This document shows positions 45,692-55,239 of a DNA stretch of 64,000 nt, piece after piece. The stretch is from NCBI RefSeq assembly GCF_025869345.1, contig NZ_JAOZVW010000030.1, forward strand, positions 3,692 to 67,691, given 5' to 3'. The stretch's first letter is position 1, and every line of letters starts with the position of its first letter. Made by a program: the position numbers and the translations under genes. The DNA is from Sphingopyxis sp. (GTDB taxonomy: Bacteria; Pseudomonadota; Alphaproteobacteria; Sphingomonadales; Sphingomonadaceae). The notes below the pieces were generated by a model. That model searched no databases and was not told the origin of the DNA. It saw only the letters and a program-made list of their open reading frames with translations.

Positions 45692-47518
45692 TTGCCCCAT
45701 GACACCAGCCTTCTCGCCATGCTCGTTATGGGACTGGTCCTCGCTTTCATCGGCGGATTCATTGCCAGCAGGCTGAAGCTGCCGCCGCTCGTCGGCTATC
45801 TGCTCGCAGGCGTGGCGGTCGGCCCCTTCACTCCCGGCTTCGTCGGCGATGCTGCGCTGGCGAACCAGCTCGCGGAGATCGGCGTGATCCTGCTGATGTT
45901 CGGTGTCGGGCTGCATTTCTCGATCAAGGATTTGGTCGCTGTCCGCAGGATCGCCATCCCCGGCGCGCTCGTCCAGATCGTGGTTGCGGCCCTGCTCGGG
46001 GCGGGCCTGGTGCATCTCTGGGGCTGGACCACCGGGGCGGGCCTGGTTTTCGGTCTTGCCCTGTCGGTCGCGTCGACCGTCGTGCTGCTGCGCGCGCTCG
46101 AGCAGCGCAATACGCTCGATTCGATCAACGGCCGGATCGCCGTGGGTTGGCTGATCGTCGAGGATCTTGTCATGGTGCTGGCCCTTGTGTTGCTGCCGGC
46201 GTTAGGGCGCGCGCTGGGAGGGGAAGGAGCTTCGGGCGGCGCGGGCGATATCGCGCTCGTCTTGCTTGTCACGCTCGGAAAGGTTGCGCTGTTCCTTGCG
46301 CTTGTCCTGATCGTCGGAACGCGCGCCGCGCCCTGGATATTGGAACGTGTCGCCCGAACGGGCTCGCGCGAATTGTTCACTCTGTCGGTTCTCGCGACCG
46401 CGCTCGGTATCGCTTTCGGCTCGGCCGCCCTGTTCGGCGTGTCCTTCGCACTCGGCGCCTTCTTTGCTGGCGTGATCCTCAGCGAAAGCGATTTCAGTCA
46501 TCGGGCGGCCGCGGACTCGCTGCCGTTGCAGGATGCTTTTGCCGTCCTGTTCTTCGTCTCGGTCGGGATGCTGTTCGATCCGGGCATCCTGGTCCGTGAA
46601 CCGTCCGCCGTTCTGGCAGTGCTGGCGATCATTCTGGCCGGCAAGTCGGTTGCGGCGTTTGGGATCGTGCTGGCCTTCGGCTATCCGGCGCGGACGGCGC
46701 TGACCGTCTCGGCGAGCCTGGCGCAGATCGGCGAGTTCTCCTTCATCCTGATCGGCCTGGGCGTCACCTTGGGGCTGGTCGAGGCGGAAGCGAGGGACTT
46801 GGTCCTCGCCGGCGCGCTGCTGTCGATTACGCTCAATCCGCTCGTCTTCATCGCTTTCGACGGCTTCGAGAGATGGCTGCGACGACGACCGCGGCTGTTG
46901 GCATTGCTGGAGCGGGGAGGCGATGAGAGCCATTCCCGTCTGCCCGACGCGAAGCACAGCAGCTTTCGCCATCACGCGGTCGTTGTCGGCTACGGCCGGG
47001 TCGGGCGCGTGGTCGGTAGGATGCTCAAGAGCGAAGGTCTTCCCGTTATCCTCGTCGACAAGGATCGACGCCGCGTCGAGGCGCTGCGCGAGCGCGGCAT
47101 TACGGCCATCTATGGCGAAGCATCGACCCCGGGTATTCTCGAGGCGGCGGATATCGCCCAGGCGCGGCTGCTCGTGATCGCGACGCCGGATGGCTTTCAG
47201 ACACGGCGCATCATCGAGATCGCGCGCGAGCTCAATCCCGAAATCGACACCGCGATCCGGACCCACAGCGAAGCCGAGGTCGCCCATCTCGAAGGTCAGG
47301 GCGTCGGCCTCGCGATCATGGGCGCGCGCGAGCTGTCGTTCGGCCTCGCCGGCTATGCGCTGCGCAGCCTCGGCATTTCGAAGAAGCGCGTAGCGGCCAT
47401 CGTTCAGAAGGAGCGCATATCCGGGGAAGGCGGCGCGTTCGAGCGCCGGCCCGACATACCGCCTCGCGAAGCGCCAGAACTGCGCCAGCGCCGGGGGGAT
47501 GACGAGGATGCAGGCTGA
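45692..47518 (+). CDS. Kef/YbaL-type monovalent cation:proton antiporter (CPA2)
   Basis: A 608-residue transporter with about 12 membrane helices and a C-terminal RCK_N/TrkA-N domain (HHAVVVGYGRVGRVVGRML, ILVDKDRRRVEALRERG). Near-identical segments to E. coli YbaL occur early: LKLPPLVGYLLAGVAVGPFTPGF split by family positions, LMFGVGLHFS and GWLIVEDLVMVL. It probably exchanges potassium or sodium for protons under nucleotide control. Start is TTG 45692, six bases after AAGGA; it aligns with the YbaL N-terminus. Confidence 0.92.
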   Translation: MPHDTSLLAMLVMGLVLAFIGGFIASRLKLPPLVGYLLAGVAVGPFTPGFVGDAALANQLAEIGVILLMFGVGLHFSIKDLVAVRRIAIPGALVQIVVAALLGAGLVHLWGWTTGAGLVFGLALSVASTVVLLRALEQRNTLDSINGRIAVGWLIVEDLVMVLALVLLPALGRALGGEGASGGAGDIALVLLVTLGKVALFLALVLIVGTRAAPWILERVARTGSRELFTLSVLATALGIAFGSAALFGVSFALGAFFAGVILSESDFSHRAAADSLPLQDAFAVLFFVSVGMLFDPGILVREPSAVLAVLAIILAGKSVAAFGIVLAFGYPARTALTVSASLAQIGEFSFILIGLGVTLGLVEAEARDLVLAGALLSITLNPLVFIAFDGFERWLRRRPRLLALLERGGDESHSRLPDAKHSSFRHHAVVVGYGRVGRVVGRMLKSEGLPVILVDKDRRRVEALRERGITAIYGEASTPGILEAADIAQARLLVIATPDGFQTRRIIEIARELNPEIDTAIRTHSEAEVAHLEGQGVGLAIMGARELSFGLAGYALRSLGISKKRVAAIVQKERISGEGGAFERRPDIPPREAPELRQRRGDDEDAG

Positions 47519-47620
47519 TCCGGTGCGCAGGCCCATTCTGCGTGGCGAATTGATGCCCGCATCATGTCCGTCTGTGATAGGATGTGTCATCACCCGATTT
47601 CGATCGCAAGCTTCCCGTGA

Positions 47621-47664
47621 CTGAGAGACCTCGAGCTCCCGCTTGCCCAGCGGGAGTCTATTCG
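47621..47664 (+). promoter_or_regulatory. Shine-Dalgarno-sequestering hairpin leader B
   Basis: CTGAGAGACC at 47621-47630 is followed by a perfect 8-bp hairpin: CTCCCGCT (47636-47643), loop TGCCC, AGCGGGAG (47649-47656). The 3' arm contains GGGAG, the only Shine-Dalgarno sequence for ATG 47665, eight bases on. Leaders C and D have the same GAGAGAC plus GCTCCCGC block. Confidence 0.7.
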
Positions 47665-47964
47665 ATGATTTCCATCCACGAACCCTCGCGATCTTTCGGC
47701 CGGATCATTCGGTTGTGGAACCGGCTTCTCCATCACGGGCTGGAACATGTTCCGCAAACGATGGGAAACGCGTTTCACCAGTCGCGGCGCCGGCGACACG
47801 ACCTCGAGCGCGCAATCGAAAGCTGGGAGCGCGAAAACGACGCCTGCTCGGGGGCGCCGCAAACAGCCCATCCTCAAGTCGTGTCGTCGTCTTCTGTCCA
47901 GCATGCCCTTGAGCAATGGGACAATGAGGGCGGAGCACAACCAGCGAAAGGAACGCGATCATGA
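47665..47964 (+). CDS. hypothetical 99-residue stress-island protein
   Basis: A hydrophilic, helical protein (FGRIIRLWNRLLHHGLEHV, QSRRRRHDLERAIESWE). No family recognised. Its start at ATG 47665 is fixed by the hairpin leader with GGGAG. Its stop overlaps the start of the next small zinc-binding protein gene (ATGA), so the pair is co-translated. Confidence 0.65.
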   Translation: MISIHEPSRSFGRIIRLWNRLLHHGLEHVPQTMGNAFHQSRRRRHDLERAIESWERENDACSGAPQTAHPQVVSSSSVQHALEQWDNEGGAQPAKGTRS

Positions 47965-48113
47965 TACTGCACAATCTCTTCGGCCGTCACCTCGTCGATT
48001 TCAAGGCGAGCCACTGGGATCGGGGGCGCTTCGTCAGCCATTGCACCGTTTGCGGTTGCGAGATGGTCAAACTACCCGGCTTGGTTTGGCAGGCGAGCGG
48101 ACGGCGGGGCTGA
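47961..48113 (+). CDS. 50-residue protein with CxxCxC cysteine cluster
   Basis: Reads MILHNLFGRHLVDFK, then a region with H-C-T-V-C-G-C-E at about residues 27-34, and ends at a TGA at 48111. The three cysteines and a preceding histidine could form a zinc site. AAAGGA lies nine bases before the ATG, which overlaps the upstream stop. The gene is too short to be found by length filters. Function is unknown. Confidence 0.6.
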   Translation: MILHNLFGRHLVDFKASHWDRGRFVSHCTVCGCEMVKLPGLVWQASGRRG

Positions 48114-48176
48114 GACGATCGGCTCTGCCGCTCGACCGGACGGAATCGCTCTATTAGCGACCCGGCATGATAAACA

Positions 48177-48201
48177 GGAACAATGCCCTATCCCGCGCGT
48201 C
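48177..48201 (+). promoter_or_regulatory. candidate general-stress (EcfG-type) promoter
   Basis: GGAAC at 48177-48181, 16 bases, then CGTC at 48198-48201; the alphaproteobacterial EcfG consensus is GGAAC-N16/17-CGTT. It lies about 45 bases before a small hydrophilic stress-type protein gene. One mismatch in the -10 element keeps confidence moderate. Confidence 0.5.
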
Positions 48202-48245
48202 TTCTCCATGCCCACTACCGGGCAATTGAAGAGAGGAGAATGGTC

Positions 48246-48416
48246 ATGGTCAACCCCGACCAGAACCAGACCGGCAGCCAGCCGGGCCGCAAGTCGGAAG
48301 GCGAGCGCCAGCCCCAGCAGGAGGACGGCGGCCGCCGTCAGCCCGGCCAGCCGGACCGCGACAAGCGGCCTCAGCAGGGTGGAGAAGCGGAAAAGCCGGG
48401 CAAGCAGAGCAGCTAG
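48246..48416 (+). CDS. small disordered hydrophilic protein
   Basis: A 56-residue protein rich in Gln, Gly, Pro, Lys and Glu (NPDQNQTGSQPGRKSEGER), with no hydrophobic core. Such proteins are common among stress-induced genes of this bacterial group. ATG 48246 is chosen because GAGGAG ends seven bases before it; ATG 48240 would be only one base away. A terminator follows directly. Confidence 0.65.
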   Translation: MVNPDQNQTGSQPGRKSEGERQPQQEDGGRRQPGQPDRDKRPQQGGEAEKPGKQSS

Positions 48417-48440
48417 TCCGAGCTAACCGATCGTCCCCAG

Positions 48441-48479
48441 GCCGGGCTGCGTGTCGATACGTGGCCCGGTTTCGTTTTG
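48441..48479 (+). terminator. rho-independent terminator
   Basis: CCGGGC (48442-48447) pairs with GCCCGG (48464-48469), with an inner CGT/ACG extension, followed by TTTCGTTTT. It ends the transcript of the small hydrophilic protein gene and sits before the convergent GH130 operon. Confidence 0.8.
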
Positions 48480-48536
48480 GAAGTGTCCTGCCGCGCTTCA
48501 AGTCATTCCCGCTCGCCGACAGTATCCGATTTCCCT

Positions 48537-48719
48537 TCACATGCGGGAACGGCATGCCTGTGCAACCGCGTCGGCAAGGCTGGCATAGCGATAGCCGTCT
48601 AGGAGATAGGTCGCGGCGGGCACGCGGGTAATGCCGTATCGATCGAGTGTTTCACGCTCGGCGGCGTCGATACCGCCGCATTTGCATGACCGGTCGTTGC
48701 CGGACGGGGTCTTGTCCAT
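48537..48719 (-). CDS. conserved hypothetical 60-residue protein
   Basis: Begins MDKTPSGNDRSCKCGGIDAAE and contains a C-K-C motif at about 12-14; the second half (ITRVPAATYLLDGYRYASLADAVAQA) looks like a small alpha/beta unit. AAAGG precedes ATG 48719. It lies 11 bases after the GH130 gene and is the last gene of that operon. The cysteines could bind metal. Confidence 0.6.
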   Translation of the reverse strand: MDKTPSGNDRSCKCGGIDAAERETLDRYGITRVPAATYLLDGYRYASLADAVAQACRSRM

Positions 48720-48730
48720 GTCGAAGCCTT

Positions 48731-50032
48731 TCAATCCTTGAGCTGGTCGAGAAGTGTCGTGATCCTGATCGTGGCGACGGTCGAAAAGGCGTCCGATATG
48801 GCATAGGGAAGCAGGATGCGCTCTCCGACCTTGATGGCGCCGCACGAATAGACGACGTTCGGGACATAGCCATGGCGCTCCGCGGTCGCGGGCTGGACGA
48901 GCGGTACGCGCGAGCGCCCGAGCACGCGCGAGGGATCGTCCTTGTCGAGCAGAACCGCGCCGATCGAATAATGGCGTACGGGGCCGACGCCATGGGTGAA
49001 GAGCAGCCAGCCTTCGTCGAGTTCGATGGGCGAGCCGCAATTGCCGATTTGGACGAACTCCCAAGGATATTTGGGCTTCACGATCACCTCGCCGAGGCCC
49101 CATTCGTGGAGGTCGTCCGACAGGATGAGGTGCAGGCTCTCATTGTCGTGGCGCGCGATCATCGCATAGCGACCGCCGATCTTTCGCGGAAAAAGCGCCA
49201 TCCCCTTGTTGTGCGCCGCAGCGCCCTTGAGCGGTGCCAGATGGAATGTCACGAAGTCCCGGGTTTCGATCAGCTCCGACCTTATGCCGCTTCCGCTGTA
49301 GGCGGTGAAGGTCGCATAATAGATGGTCTGGCCTTCGTCATGGAAGGCGACGAAGCGGGCATCCTCGATCCCGTTCGCCTGCCTCTCGGTGACGGGGAAG
49401 ATCACCCGCTCCGCGATGTCGCTGGCGGGATCGAAGCCGAGTTCCAGACGATCGCCGACACGGGCGGTCACGACGGGCGTCGCGGCGAGCCGCGCGGGCG
49501 GGTCGATGGTAACGGTTCCGTCGGCGGCCAATATTCCCGACCGGAACGTCAGGGAAGAGATGTGGCCTTCGCCGACCGCGCGCAGGCTAAGGATGAAGCG
49601 GCGGCATCCTGCGGCGACTCCCGACTGGTCGGGGTGCGGCACGATGCTGGGATTGAACAGCGCGGCTGCTTCGAAGCTGTACTCATGAAGAAAGTAGGCG
49701 CCGACGAGCTGACGCTGCGCCTGCGAGAAGCTCTTGTGAGCTGTGAAGGCATCCTCCATTTCCGCGGCGCGCCGTTCGAATATTGCGGGGAGGTTGCGGT
49801 GCCGGTCGTCGAAGTTTCGCAGCGTTTCGGCAAGCAGCGCGTCGGTCTCGTCCGCGGTCATTGCGAGGACGCGGTCGACGATGTGATTGGCGCGGGTCTT
49901 GTCGACGGGATGCAGGTCTCGGGGTTCGACCGCCGGCCGGAACGGCCGGACGACGACGCGCGACGGGTCGGGCCGCAAGTGAAGCGCCTGCCGGTTGAAG
50001 AAGGGCGCGGATGGCGGAGCCCCGTCAGGCAT
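48731..50032 (-). CDS. glycoside hydrolase family 130 (mannoside phosphorylase-type) protein
   Basis: A 433-residue protein of the five-bladed propeller GH130 family: FNPSIVPHPDQ, EDARFVAFHDEG, NKGMALFPRKIGGRYAMIAR and IGNCGSPIELDEGWLLFTHGVG are family blocks including the catalytic acid region. Members phosphorolyse or hydrolyse beta-mannosides. Its start overlaps the end of the glycosyltransferase gene by eight bases, so it acts with it, perhaps in turnover of a mannose-containing glycan. Confidence 0.88.
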   Translation of the reverse strand: MPDGAPPSAPFFNRQALHLRPDPSRVVVRPFRPAVEPRDLHPVDKTRANHIVDRVLAMTADETDALLAETLRNFDDRHRNLPAIFERRAAEMEDAFTAHKSFSQAQRQLVGAYFLHEYSFEAAALFNPSIVPHPDQSGVAAGCRRFILSLRAVGEGHISSLTFRSGILAADGTVTIDPPARLAATPVVTARVGDRLELGFDPASDIAERVIFPVTERQANGIEDARFVAFHDEGQTIYYATFTAYSGSGIRSELIETRDFVTFHLAPLKGAAAHNKGMALFPRKIGGRYAMIARHDNESLHLILSDDLHEWGLGEVIVKPKYPWEFVQIGNCGSPIELDEGWLLFTHGVGPVRHYSIGAVLLDKDDPSRVLGRSRVPLVQPATAERHGYVPNVVYSCGAIKVGERILLPYAISDAFSTVATIRITTLLDQLKD

Positions 50033-52343
50033 TGATGGCTTCGTGTGTGGATGGGCTCGGCTGTGACGGCGCCCGCCGGTCCGCCGCTCTCAGGCGCTGC
50101 ATATCGGCCAGCGCGAGCAGGAAGGATAGCACCGATTCCGCCCCCCGGTTCTCGTTCGCGCGGTCCGGGTGGAGGCCGTCGCGGCAACTGCCCGTCGCGA
50201 GGTCAGCCAGCTTGATGCCGAGATCGTTCGCGCCAAGAAACCATGCGAAGGCGCGCTCGGCTTCCGCACGCCACGAAGAGTCTGGATCGACGCCTTTCGC
50301 CGCGATACAGGCCGCGATCGTCGCGCAAGCCTCCAGCGGCTGTTGATCGAACGGTTCGGGACTATTGCGCGAGGTCATCAGGAAGCCATGCGAGCCGACG
50401 GGCCGGAAATGACCTTCGGGCGCCGTCTGCATCGCCACCAACCAGCGCAGACTTCGCAATCCCGCTTCGACCATGGTCGCCGAGAGCGCTGCGGCGCCCG
50501 TGACGATCAGCGCTTGCGGCAGCCGGGCGTTGTCATAGCTGAGGCCATTTTCGAACCATGTCCATTCGGGACCTTCCTGTTCGCCCAGCAACCTTTCGAG
50601 GCGGCCGGCGAGTTCGGCACGCAGGCGCGCGGCGGCATGATCTTCGGCATAAACCGCGCAATAGGATGCGAGGCCGAGCAAGGTGAACGCCCAGGACCGC
50701 GGTGAGGTGAAGGCCTCGACGTCGGCCAGCGCCTCGCTGAACAGCTCTTTTGCCCAGCGCGCATGGCCAAGGGAGCAGGCACGCGCACTATAGGCGCCCA
50801 GCGCCCAAAGCGTCCGCCCGTGACTGTCCTCCGAGCCCGCATCTTCCAGCCATCGCCGGTCGAAGCCCATGAAATTGCGAAAACGCCGATTGCCCGGATT
50901 CCAGCCGTGCTGGATGAAGGCCGCGAATGTGGATGACAGCCGGCGCGCCAGCGGCGCATCGGGGCCGCCGGCGAGACCGCAGCACAGGAGCAGCGCCCGT
51001 GCATTGTCGTCGATGCAATATCCATGACTGCGGTCGGCGATTGCGTGAACGGCATGCTGGAATATCCCCGTGTCGTCGGACATCGCGGCGAGATGGTCGA
51101 GCGAGATCGGTGGGAGGTCGGGTTGGACGTTCGTCCGCAGGCGGACTGGCCCGGGTTCGGGCATCCCCGCCTGGCCGCCGGACGCGAGCCTGCGCTCACG
51201 GCAAGCCTTGCGAAAGCTCGCGGCATAGCGCCGCGCCGAATTGGCCCAGATCATGGGGCGGCTCGCCGCATAGGCCTTGCGCCCCATCGCCAGACGTTCG
51301 GTGTCATTGCCCAGCAGATCGGAAATCGCCGGGCCGAAGCCTGCCGGATTGTCGAACGGGATCAGGACGCCCGACCCGTCGGCGAGCAACTCGGCGGCGT
51401 GCCAATAGGGCGTGGAAACGACCGGACGCCCCAGACCATGCGAATAGGCGAGCGTTCCCGACGTCATTTGCGCCGCCGCCAGATAGGGCGTCGCATAGAC
51501 ATCGCACATCGCGATATGGTCGAGCAGTTCGGGGCGGTCGACGAAACGGTTGATGAACGCGACATGGTCATCGAGGCCAAGCTCGCGTACCCGCGCCGTC
51601 AGCGTGTCGCGATAACGCTCGCCCTCACGGGCCAGCAAGGCGGGGTGGGTGGCGCCCATCACCACATAGAGGACATCGGGCGTGCGCCGGACAATCTCGG
51701 GCATGGCCTCGATCATCGTCTCGATACCTTTGTTCGGGCTCATCAGCCCGAATGTCAGGATCACCTTGCGATCGGTAAACCCCAACCGCTCCTTGGCGGC
51801 TCGCGCCGAGGCGAGCGGAACATCGGGAATGCCGTGGGCGATAACGTCAATCTTCCCCGGATCGGCGCCATAGACATTGATCAGCATGTCGCGGGCCTTG
51901 TCGGCCATGACGACCACCCGCGCCGATGCGGTAACGATATCCTTCATGACGCGGCGCTGCGCCGTGGTCGGCCGATCGAGAACCGTGTGCAAGGTGGTGA
52001 CGAGCGGCGCATCGAGCCTCGCTACGAGGCCGAGAATCAGCGCGCCTGCCTCGCCGCCGAAGATGCCGAACTCATGCTGGAGGCAGACGAGATCGAACGC
52101 CTCGCGATTGATGAAATCGGCGGCGGCGCGATAGTCGGCCACCTGGCCCTGCCGGATTGTCTTGCGGACGGCTGGCGGAAATTCGTGGTCGCCGCCCGGC
52201 TCGATCATCGCGACAATGGCCGTATCCGCAACCTCGCCGAGCGCGCCGACCGCGAGTTCGAGGTCGGTCGTGAATGTGGCTATGCCGCAGCGGCGCGGGA
52301 GGGCATTGCCGACGAACGCGATCCGCAGCGCCGGCGTGTGCAG
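50025..52343 (-). CDS. GT4 glycosyltransferase fused to an alpha/alpha-barrel domain; apparent CTG start
   Basis: A large protein. The N-terminal half is a GT-B fold family 4 glycosyltransferase (FGLMSPNKGIETMIEAMPEI, LAAAQMTSGTLAYSHGLGRPVVSTPYW). The C-terminal 340 residues form a helical toroid-like domain (HGYCIDDNARALLLCCGL, TWFENGLSYDNARLPQALI). ATG 52208 would remove the first strand and nucleotide-sugar loop; the frame continues upstream through LRIAFVGNALPRRCGIATFT, typical family N-terminus, to a TGA. No ATG/GTG/TTG lies there; CTG at 52343 or 52328 is the likely start. Function in glycan synthesis is inferred. Confidence 0.82.
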   Translation of the reverse strand: MHTPALRIAFVGNALPRRCGIATFTTDLELAVGALGEVADTAIVAMIEPGGDHEFPPAVRKTIRQGQVADYRAAADFINREAFDLVCLQHEFGIFGGEAGALILGLVARLDAPLVTTLHTVLDRPTTAQRRVMKDIVTASARVVVMADKARDMLINVYGADPGKIDVIAHGIPDVPLASARAAKERLGFTDRKVILTFGLMSPNKGIETMIEAMPEIVRRTPDVLYVVMGATHPALLAREGERYRDTLTARVRELGLDDHVAFINRFVDRPELLDHIAMCDVYATPYLAAAQMTSGTLAYSHGLGRPVVSTPYWHAAELLADGSGVLIPFDNPAGFGPAISDLLGNDTERLAMGRKAYAASRPMIWANSARRYAASFRKACRERRLASGGQAGMPEPGPVRLRTNVQPDLPPISLDHLAAMSDDTGIFQHAVHAIADRSHGYCIDDNARALLLCCGLAGGPDAPLARRLSSTFAAFIQHGWNPGNRRFRNFMGFDRRWLEDAGSEDSHGRTLWALGAYSARACSLGHARWAKELFSEALADVEAFTSPRSWAFTLLGLASYCAVYAEDHAAARLRAELAGRLERLLGEQEGPEWTWFENGLSYDNARLPQALIVTGAAALSATMVEAGLRSLRWLVAMQTAPEGHFRPVGSHGFLMTSRNSPEPFDQQPLEACATIAACIAAKGVDPDSSWRAEAERAFAWFLGANDLGIKLADLATGSCRDGLHPDRANENRGAESVLSFLLALADMQRLRAADRRAPSQPSPSTHEAINA

Positions 52344-52349
52344 GCCATC

Positions 52350-52484
52350 TCAGTGCTTGCCTTTCGGTTTGGCGGTCATTTTCACCGCAGACGCCTCTTG
52401 GGCGGCAAGGGCAGTGAGTGCTTTGGGTTTTGCTGCCTTGGGCTTGCGGATCTCGCGATTGCTGCGCTTTTGCGATTTTGCCAT
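52350..52484 (-). CDS. small basic conserved protein (MAKSQKRSNREIRKPK type)
   Basis: A 44-residue Lys/Arg-rich protein starting MAKSQKRSNREIRKPKAAK, a sequence type seen across proteobacteria without known function. It lies between an 81-residue gene (one base between the stop and this ATG) and the glycosyltransferase, whose frame is the same as this one, separated only by the TGA stop and six bases. Too short to appear in usual ORF listings. Confidence 0.75.
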   Translation of the reverse strand: MAKSQKRSNREIRKPKAAKPKALTALAAQEASAVKMTAKPKGKH

Positions 52485-52485
52485 G

Positions 52486-52731
52486 TCAGACGTCCTTCCG
52501 TTCGATCATCCGATACGAGAATTCGTCCGAACGCCGCGGGCGGGCCGAAGCGATCGCTCCGCTCCGGACATTCGGAGAAAGATAGGGACGGTGACGGTAG
52601 GGGAAGGATTTGAAGCACTGACCGAGGCTTTCGATCTTGCGCCGATATCGCATGACCTCCGAGGGTTTGGTCGCGGCGGAATAGCGCATCAGCGCGATCT
52701 GTTCGTCTTCGAGTAGCTGATTGAGGCACAT
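52486..52731 (-). CDS. 81-residue protein, divergent member of the YHHQMA-like family
   Basis: Starts MCLNQLLEDEQIALMRYSAA, which parallels the [20 protein letters not shown] start of the 55240 protein (Q-L-L, a three-residue swap, Q-x-A-L). Later residues (YRRKIESLGQCFKSFPYR) are basic and tyrosine-rich. ATG 52731 lies eight bases after AGGAG, which is in a hairpin (leader E). First gene of the operon that continues with the small basic protein, GT4 and GH130. Confidence 0.6.
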   Translation of the reverse strand: MCLNQLLEDEQIALMRYSAATKPSEVMRYRRKIESLGQCFKSFPYRHRPYLSPNVRSGAIASARPRRSDEFSYRMIERKDV

Positions 52732-52761
52732 GGTGCGTGCTCCTGCATCAAGCGAGAGCAC
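52732..52761 (-). promoter_or_regulatory. Shine-Dalgarno-sequestering hairpin leader E
   Basis: On the minus strand GTGCTC (52761-52756) pairs with GAGCAC (52742-52737) around a 13-base loop. The 3' arm overlaps AGGAG (52744-52740), the Shine-Dalgarno of ATG 52731. The 5' part GTGCTCTCGCTT closely matches leader A (GTGCTCCCGCTT). Confidence 0.55.
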
Positions 52762-53079
52762 AATTTTTGTCCCTCTGTCACATGGAGCTTGTTCAAAATT
52801 CAGGTGATGAGGGCCTTATACCACGGATCGCGCAAACCACCCCACGAATTCGGGGCAATTCGAATGCCTATATGTTTATCATTGCGGCCAACACTTCCCG
52901 GGCAGAGCGACACCAACCTGACGGCAATGGCTATGATCTGTTGATTCTGGAGGATTTGCGCGCGGTTGCGAACGCAGTCGGCCGCACGCCTCGCCGGGGG
53001 CAATCGACCGCATTCGTATCGAGCCCGTTCGCTATTGGCTTGTCGTTTCCGCAGCGTTGCGCCGCGCGCGATCAATTCA
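52762..53079. other. intergenic region, no gene seen
   Basis: About 320 bases between two minus-strand genes. Frames on both strands have atypical composition and no supporting ribosome-binding site. The base composition is lower in GC than the flanks. It holds the promoter region of the GT4/GH130 operon, but I cannot identify a clear promoter. Confidence 0.45.
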
Positions 53080-54240
<1,161 letters not shown>

Positions 54241-54671
54241 GTCGATGAAAGGCTTCGCGCCGTCCCGGCGCGACGCAAATGCCGCACATGATCGAGAAGG
54301 CTGCCGCGACGGCGGTTCAACTTATGCCTGCCGAGACGGCCGAGCTTAGCCAAAGCCGAACAACCGCGGCGCGACGGCATTCCAGATGTCACTGCGTGCG
54401 ATCCGCGACTCGGTCGTGTGGAACGGAATCAGGATCAGCGCAGCCCGGAGCGGTACCGGATGAATCGGTTCCACCCAAGCCCCCCAAGATCTGAATCATA
54501 GGACCCTCTCCCGGAAAATCGCCGAAAATCGTCTGGCTCGTCGGCTGTGGTCTTGGCTGTGAAGCGACGGGGTGCCACCGGCCAAACATTTGGTCAGCCG
54601 TTCGAAGCGCGCCGGATTTTGGATTCCCGCAAGGCCGGCGATATATTCGGGAGATAATTGGAGTCGCACCT
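54241..54671. other. intergenic region, no convincing gene
   Basis: About 430 bases after the aldo/keto reductase remnant. A plus frame from 54279 (MPHMIEKAAATAVQLMP) soon becomes Arg/Ser-rich and is not convincing; the reverse frame is no better. The 3' end holds the ribosome-binding region of the next gene (GGGAGATAATTGGAG). Confidence 0.45.
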
Positions 54672-54995
54672 ATGGGAACGAAGGCCACTCGCGACCTGTG
54701 GGGCCAAGCCCTCGCCATCGAAAATCAGTTTGGCGATCGTGGGCCCGAGGTTCTCGCACGGCGTATCGACCGGCTGCGCGATGCTGGTGAAATCGAGGAC
54801 GCGGAATTCTGGTCGCAGGTCGCCGGATGCCTGACCGATCTGCATGCGATCCGCCTGCCGGGCGCTTGCGCCGTCAATATGGACGGGCCGCGCGGCCAGC
54901 GCCAAAGTGCACACACGCCATGCAATTCGGCCTCGCCGGATACACCCGCGGAACGCGTGCAATTGAACTCAGTCGATCAGTTTCAGAGTGATTAG
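54672..54995 (+). CDS. DUF6961-like small protein with unusual C-terminal tail
   Basis: Residues 6-60 (TRDLWGQALAIENQFGDRG, then RIDRLRDAGEIEDAEFWSQVA) have the pattern of small sphingomonad proteins grouped as DUF6961: D-x-W, A-x-x-x-E, a helix pair and W near residue 47. The last 45 residues (ACAVNMDGPRGQRQSAHTP) are of different composition and may reflect a frameshift or fusion after residue 62. Function is unknown. Confidence 0.5.
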   Translation: MGTKATRDLWGQALAIENQFGDRGPEVLARRIDRLRDAGEIEDAEFWSQVAGCLTDLHAIRLPGACAVNMDGPRGQRQSAHTPCNSASPDTPAERVQLNSVDQFQSD

Positions 54996-55135
54996 CTCGA
55001 CCCTTTCTCTTCGACGGGTTCAATATCGGCTATCAAAGCACCCAGGCTGAATTTCGGCGCCGCTCGGTTGTCGGCTGCAAGCCGCTGTCGATCCGCAGCA
55101 TTGCGAGCCGGCAAGCACGGGGCCGAACCCCCTCT

Positions 55136-55164
55136 CTTGTAAATGAGAAGCCGCTACCCCATCT
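55136..55164 (+). promoter_or_regulatory. RpoH-type heat-shock promoter candidate
   Basis: CTTG at 55136-55139, 17 bases, then CCCCATCT at 55157-55164. This matches both the alphaproteobacterial RpoH pattern (CTTG-N17/18-CYTATNT) and the E. coli sigma32 -10 (CCCCAT). Transcription would begin near 55172, leaving a leader of about 68 bases that contains hairpin C. Confidence 0.65.
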
Positions 55165-55200
55165 CCATGAGATCGTCGGCGTCCTTTCGCTTGCCGGGGA

Positions 55201-55239
55201 CTGAGAGACCATCGCGCTCCCGCTGAACGGGAGGTGGAC
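55201..55239 (+). promoter_or_regulatory. Shine-Dalgarno-sequestering hairpin leader C
   Basis: CTGAGAGACC (55201-55210), then CTCCCG (55217-55222), loop CTGAA, CGGGAG (55228-55233). GGGAGG at 55229-55234 is the Shine-Dalgarno for GTG 55240, five bases on. Combined with the RpoH-like promoter just upstream, this is the best candidate in the window for an RNA thermometer. Confidence 0.7.

Noticed and set aside
47621-47656. TPP riboswitch suggested by CTGAGA in the leaders
   Set aside because: The CTGAGA match is short and the other conserved parts of the thi-box (for instance the ACCTGATCTGG segment) are absent.
48202-48239. a sixth Shine-Dalgarno hairpin before the 48246 gene (TTCTCC with GGAGAA)
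   Set aside because: The candidate EcfG-type promoter would start transcription at about 48206, inside the 5' arm, so the hairpin would not be transcribed whole.
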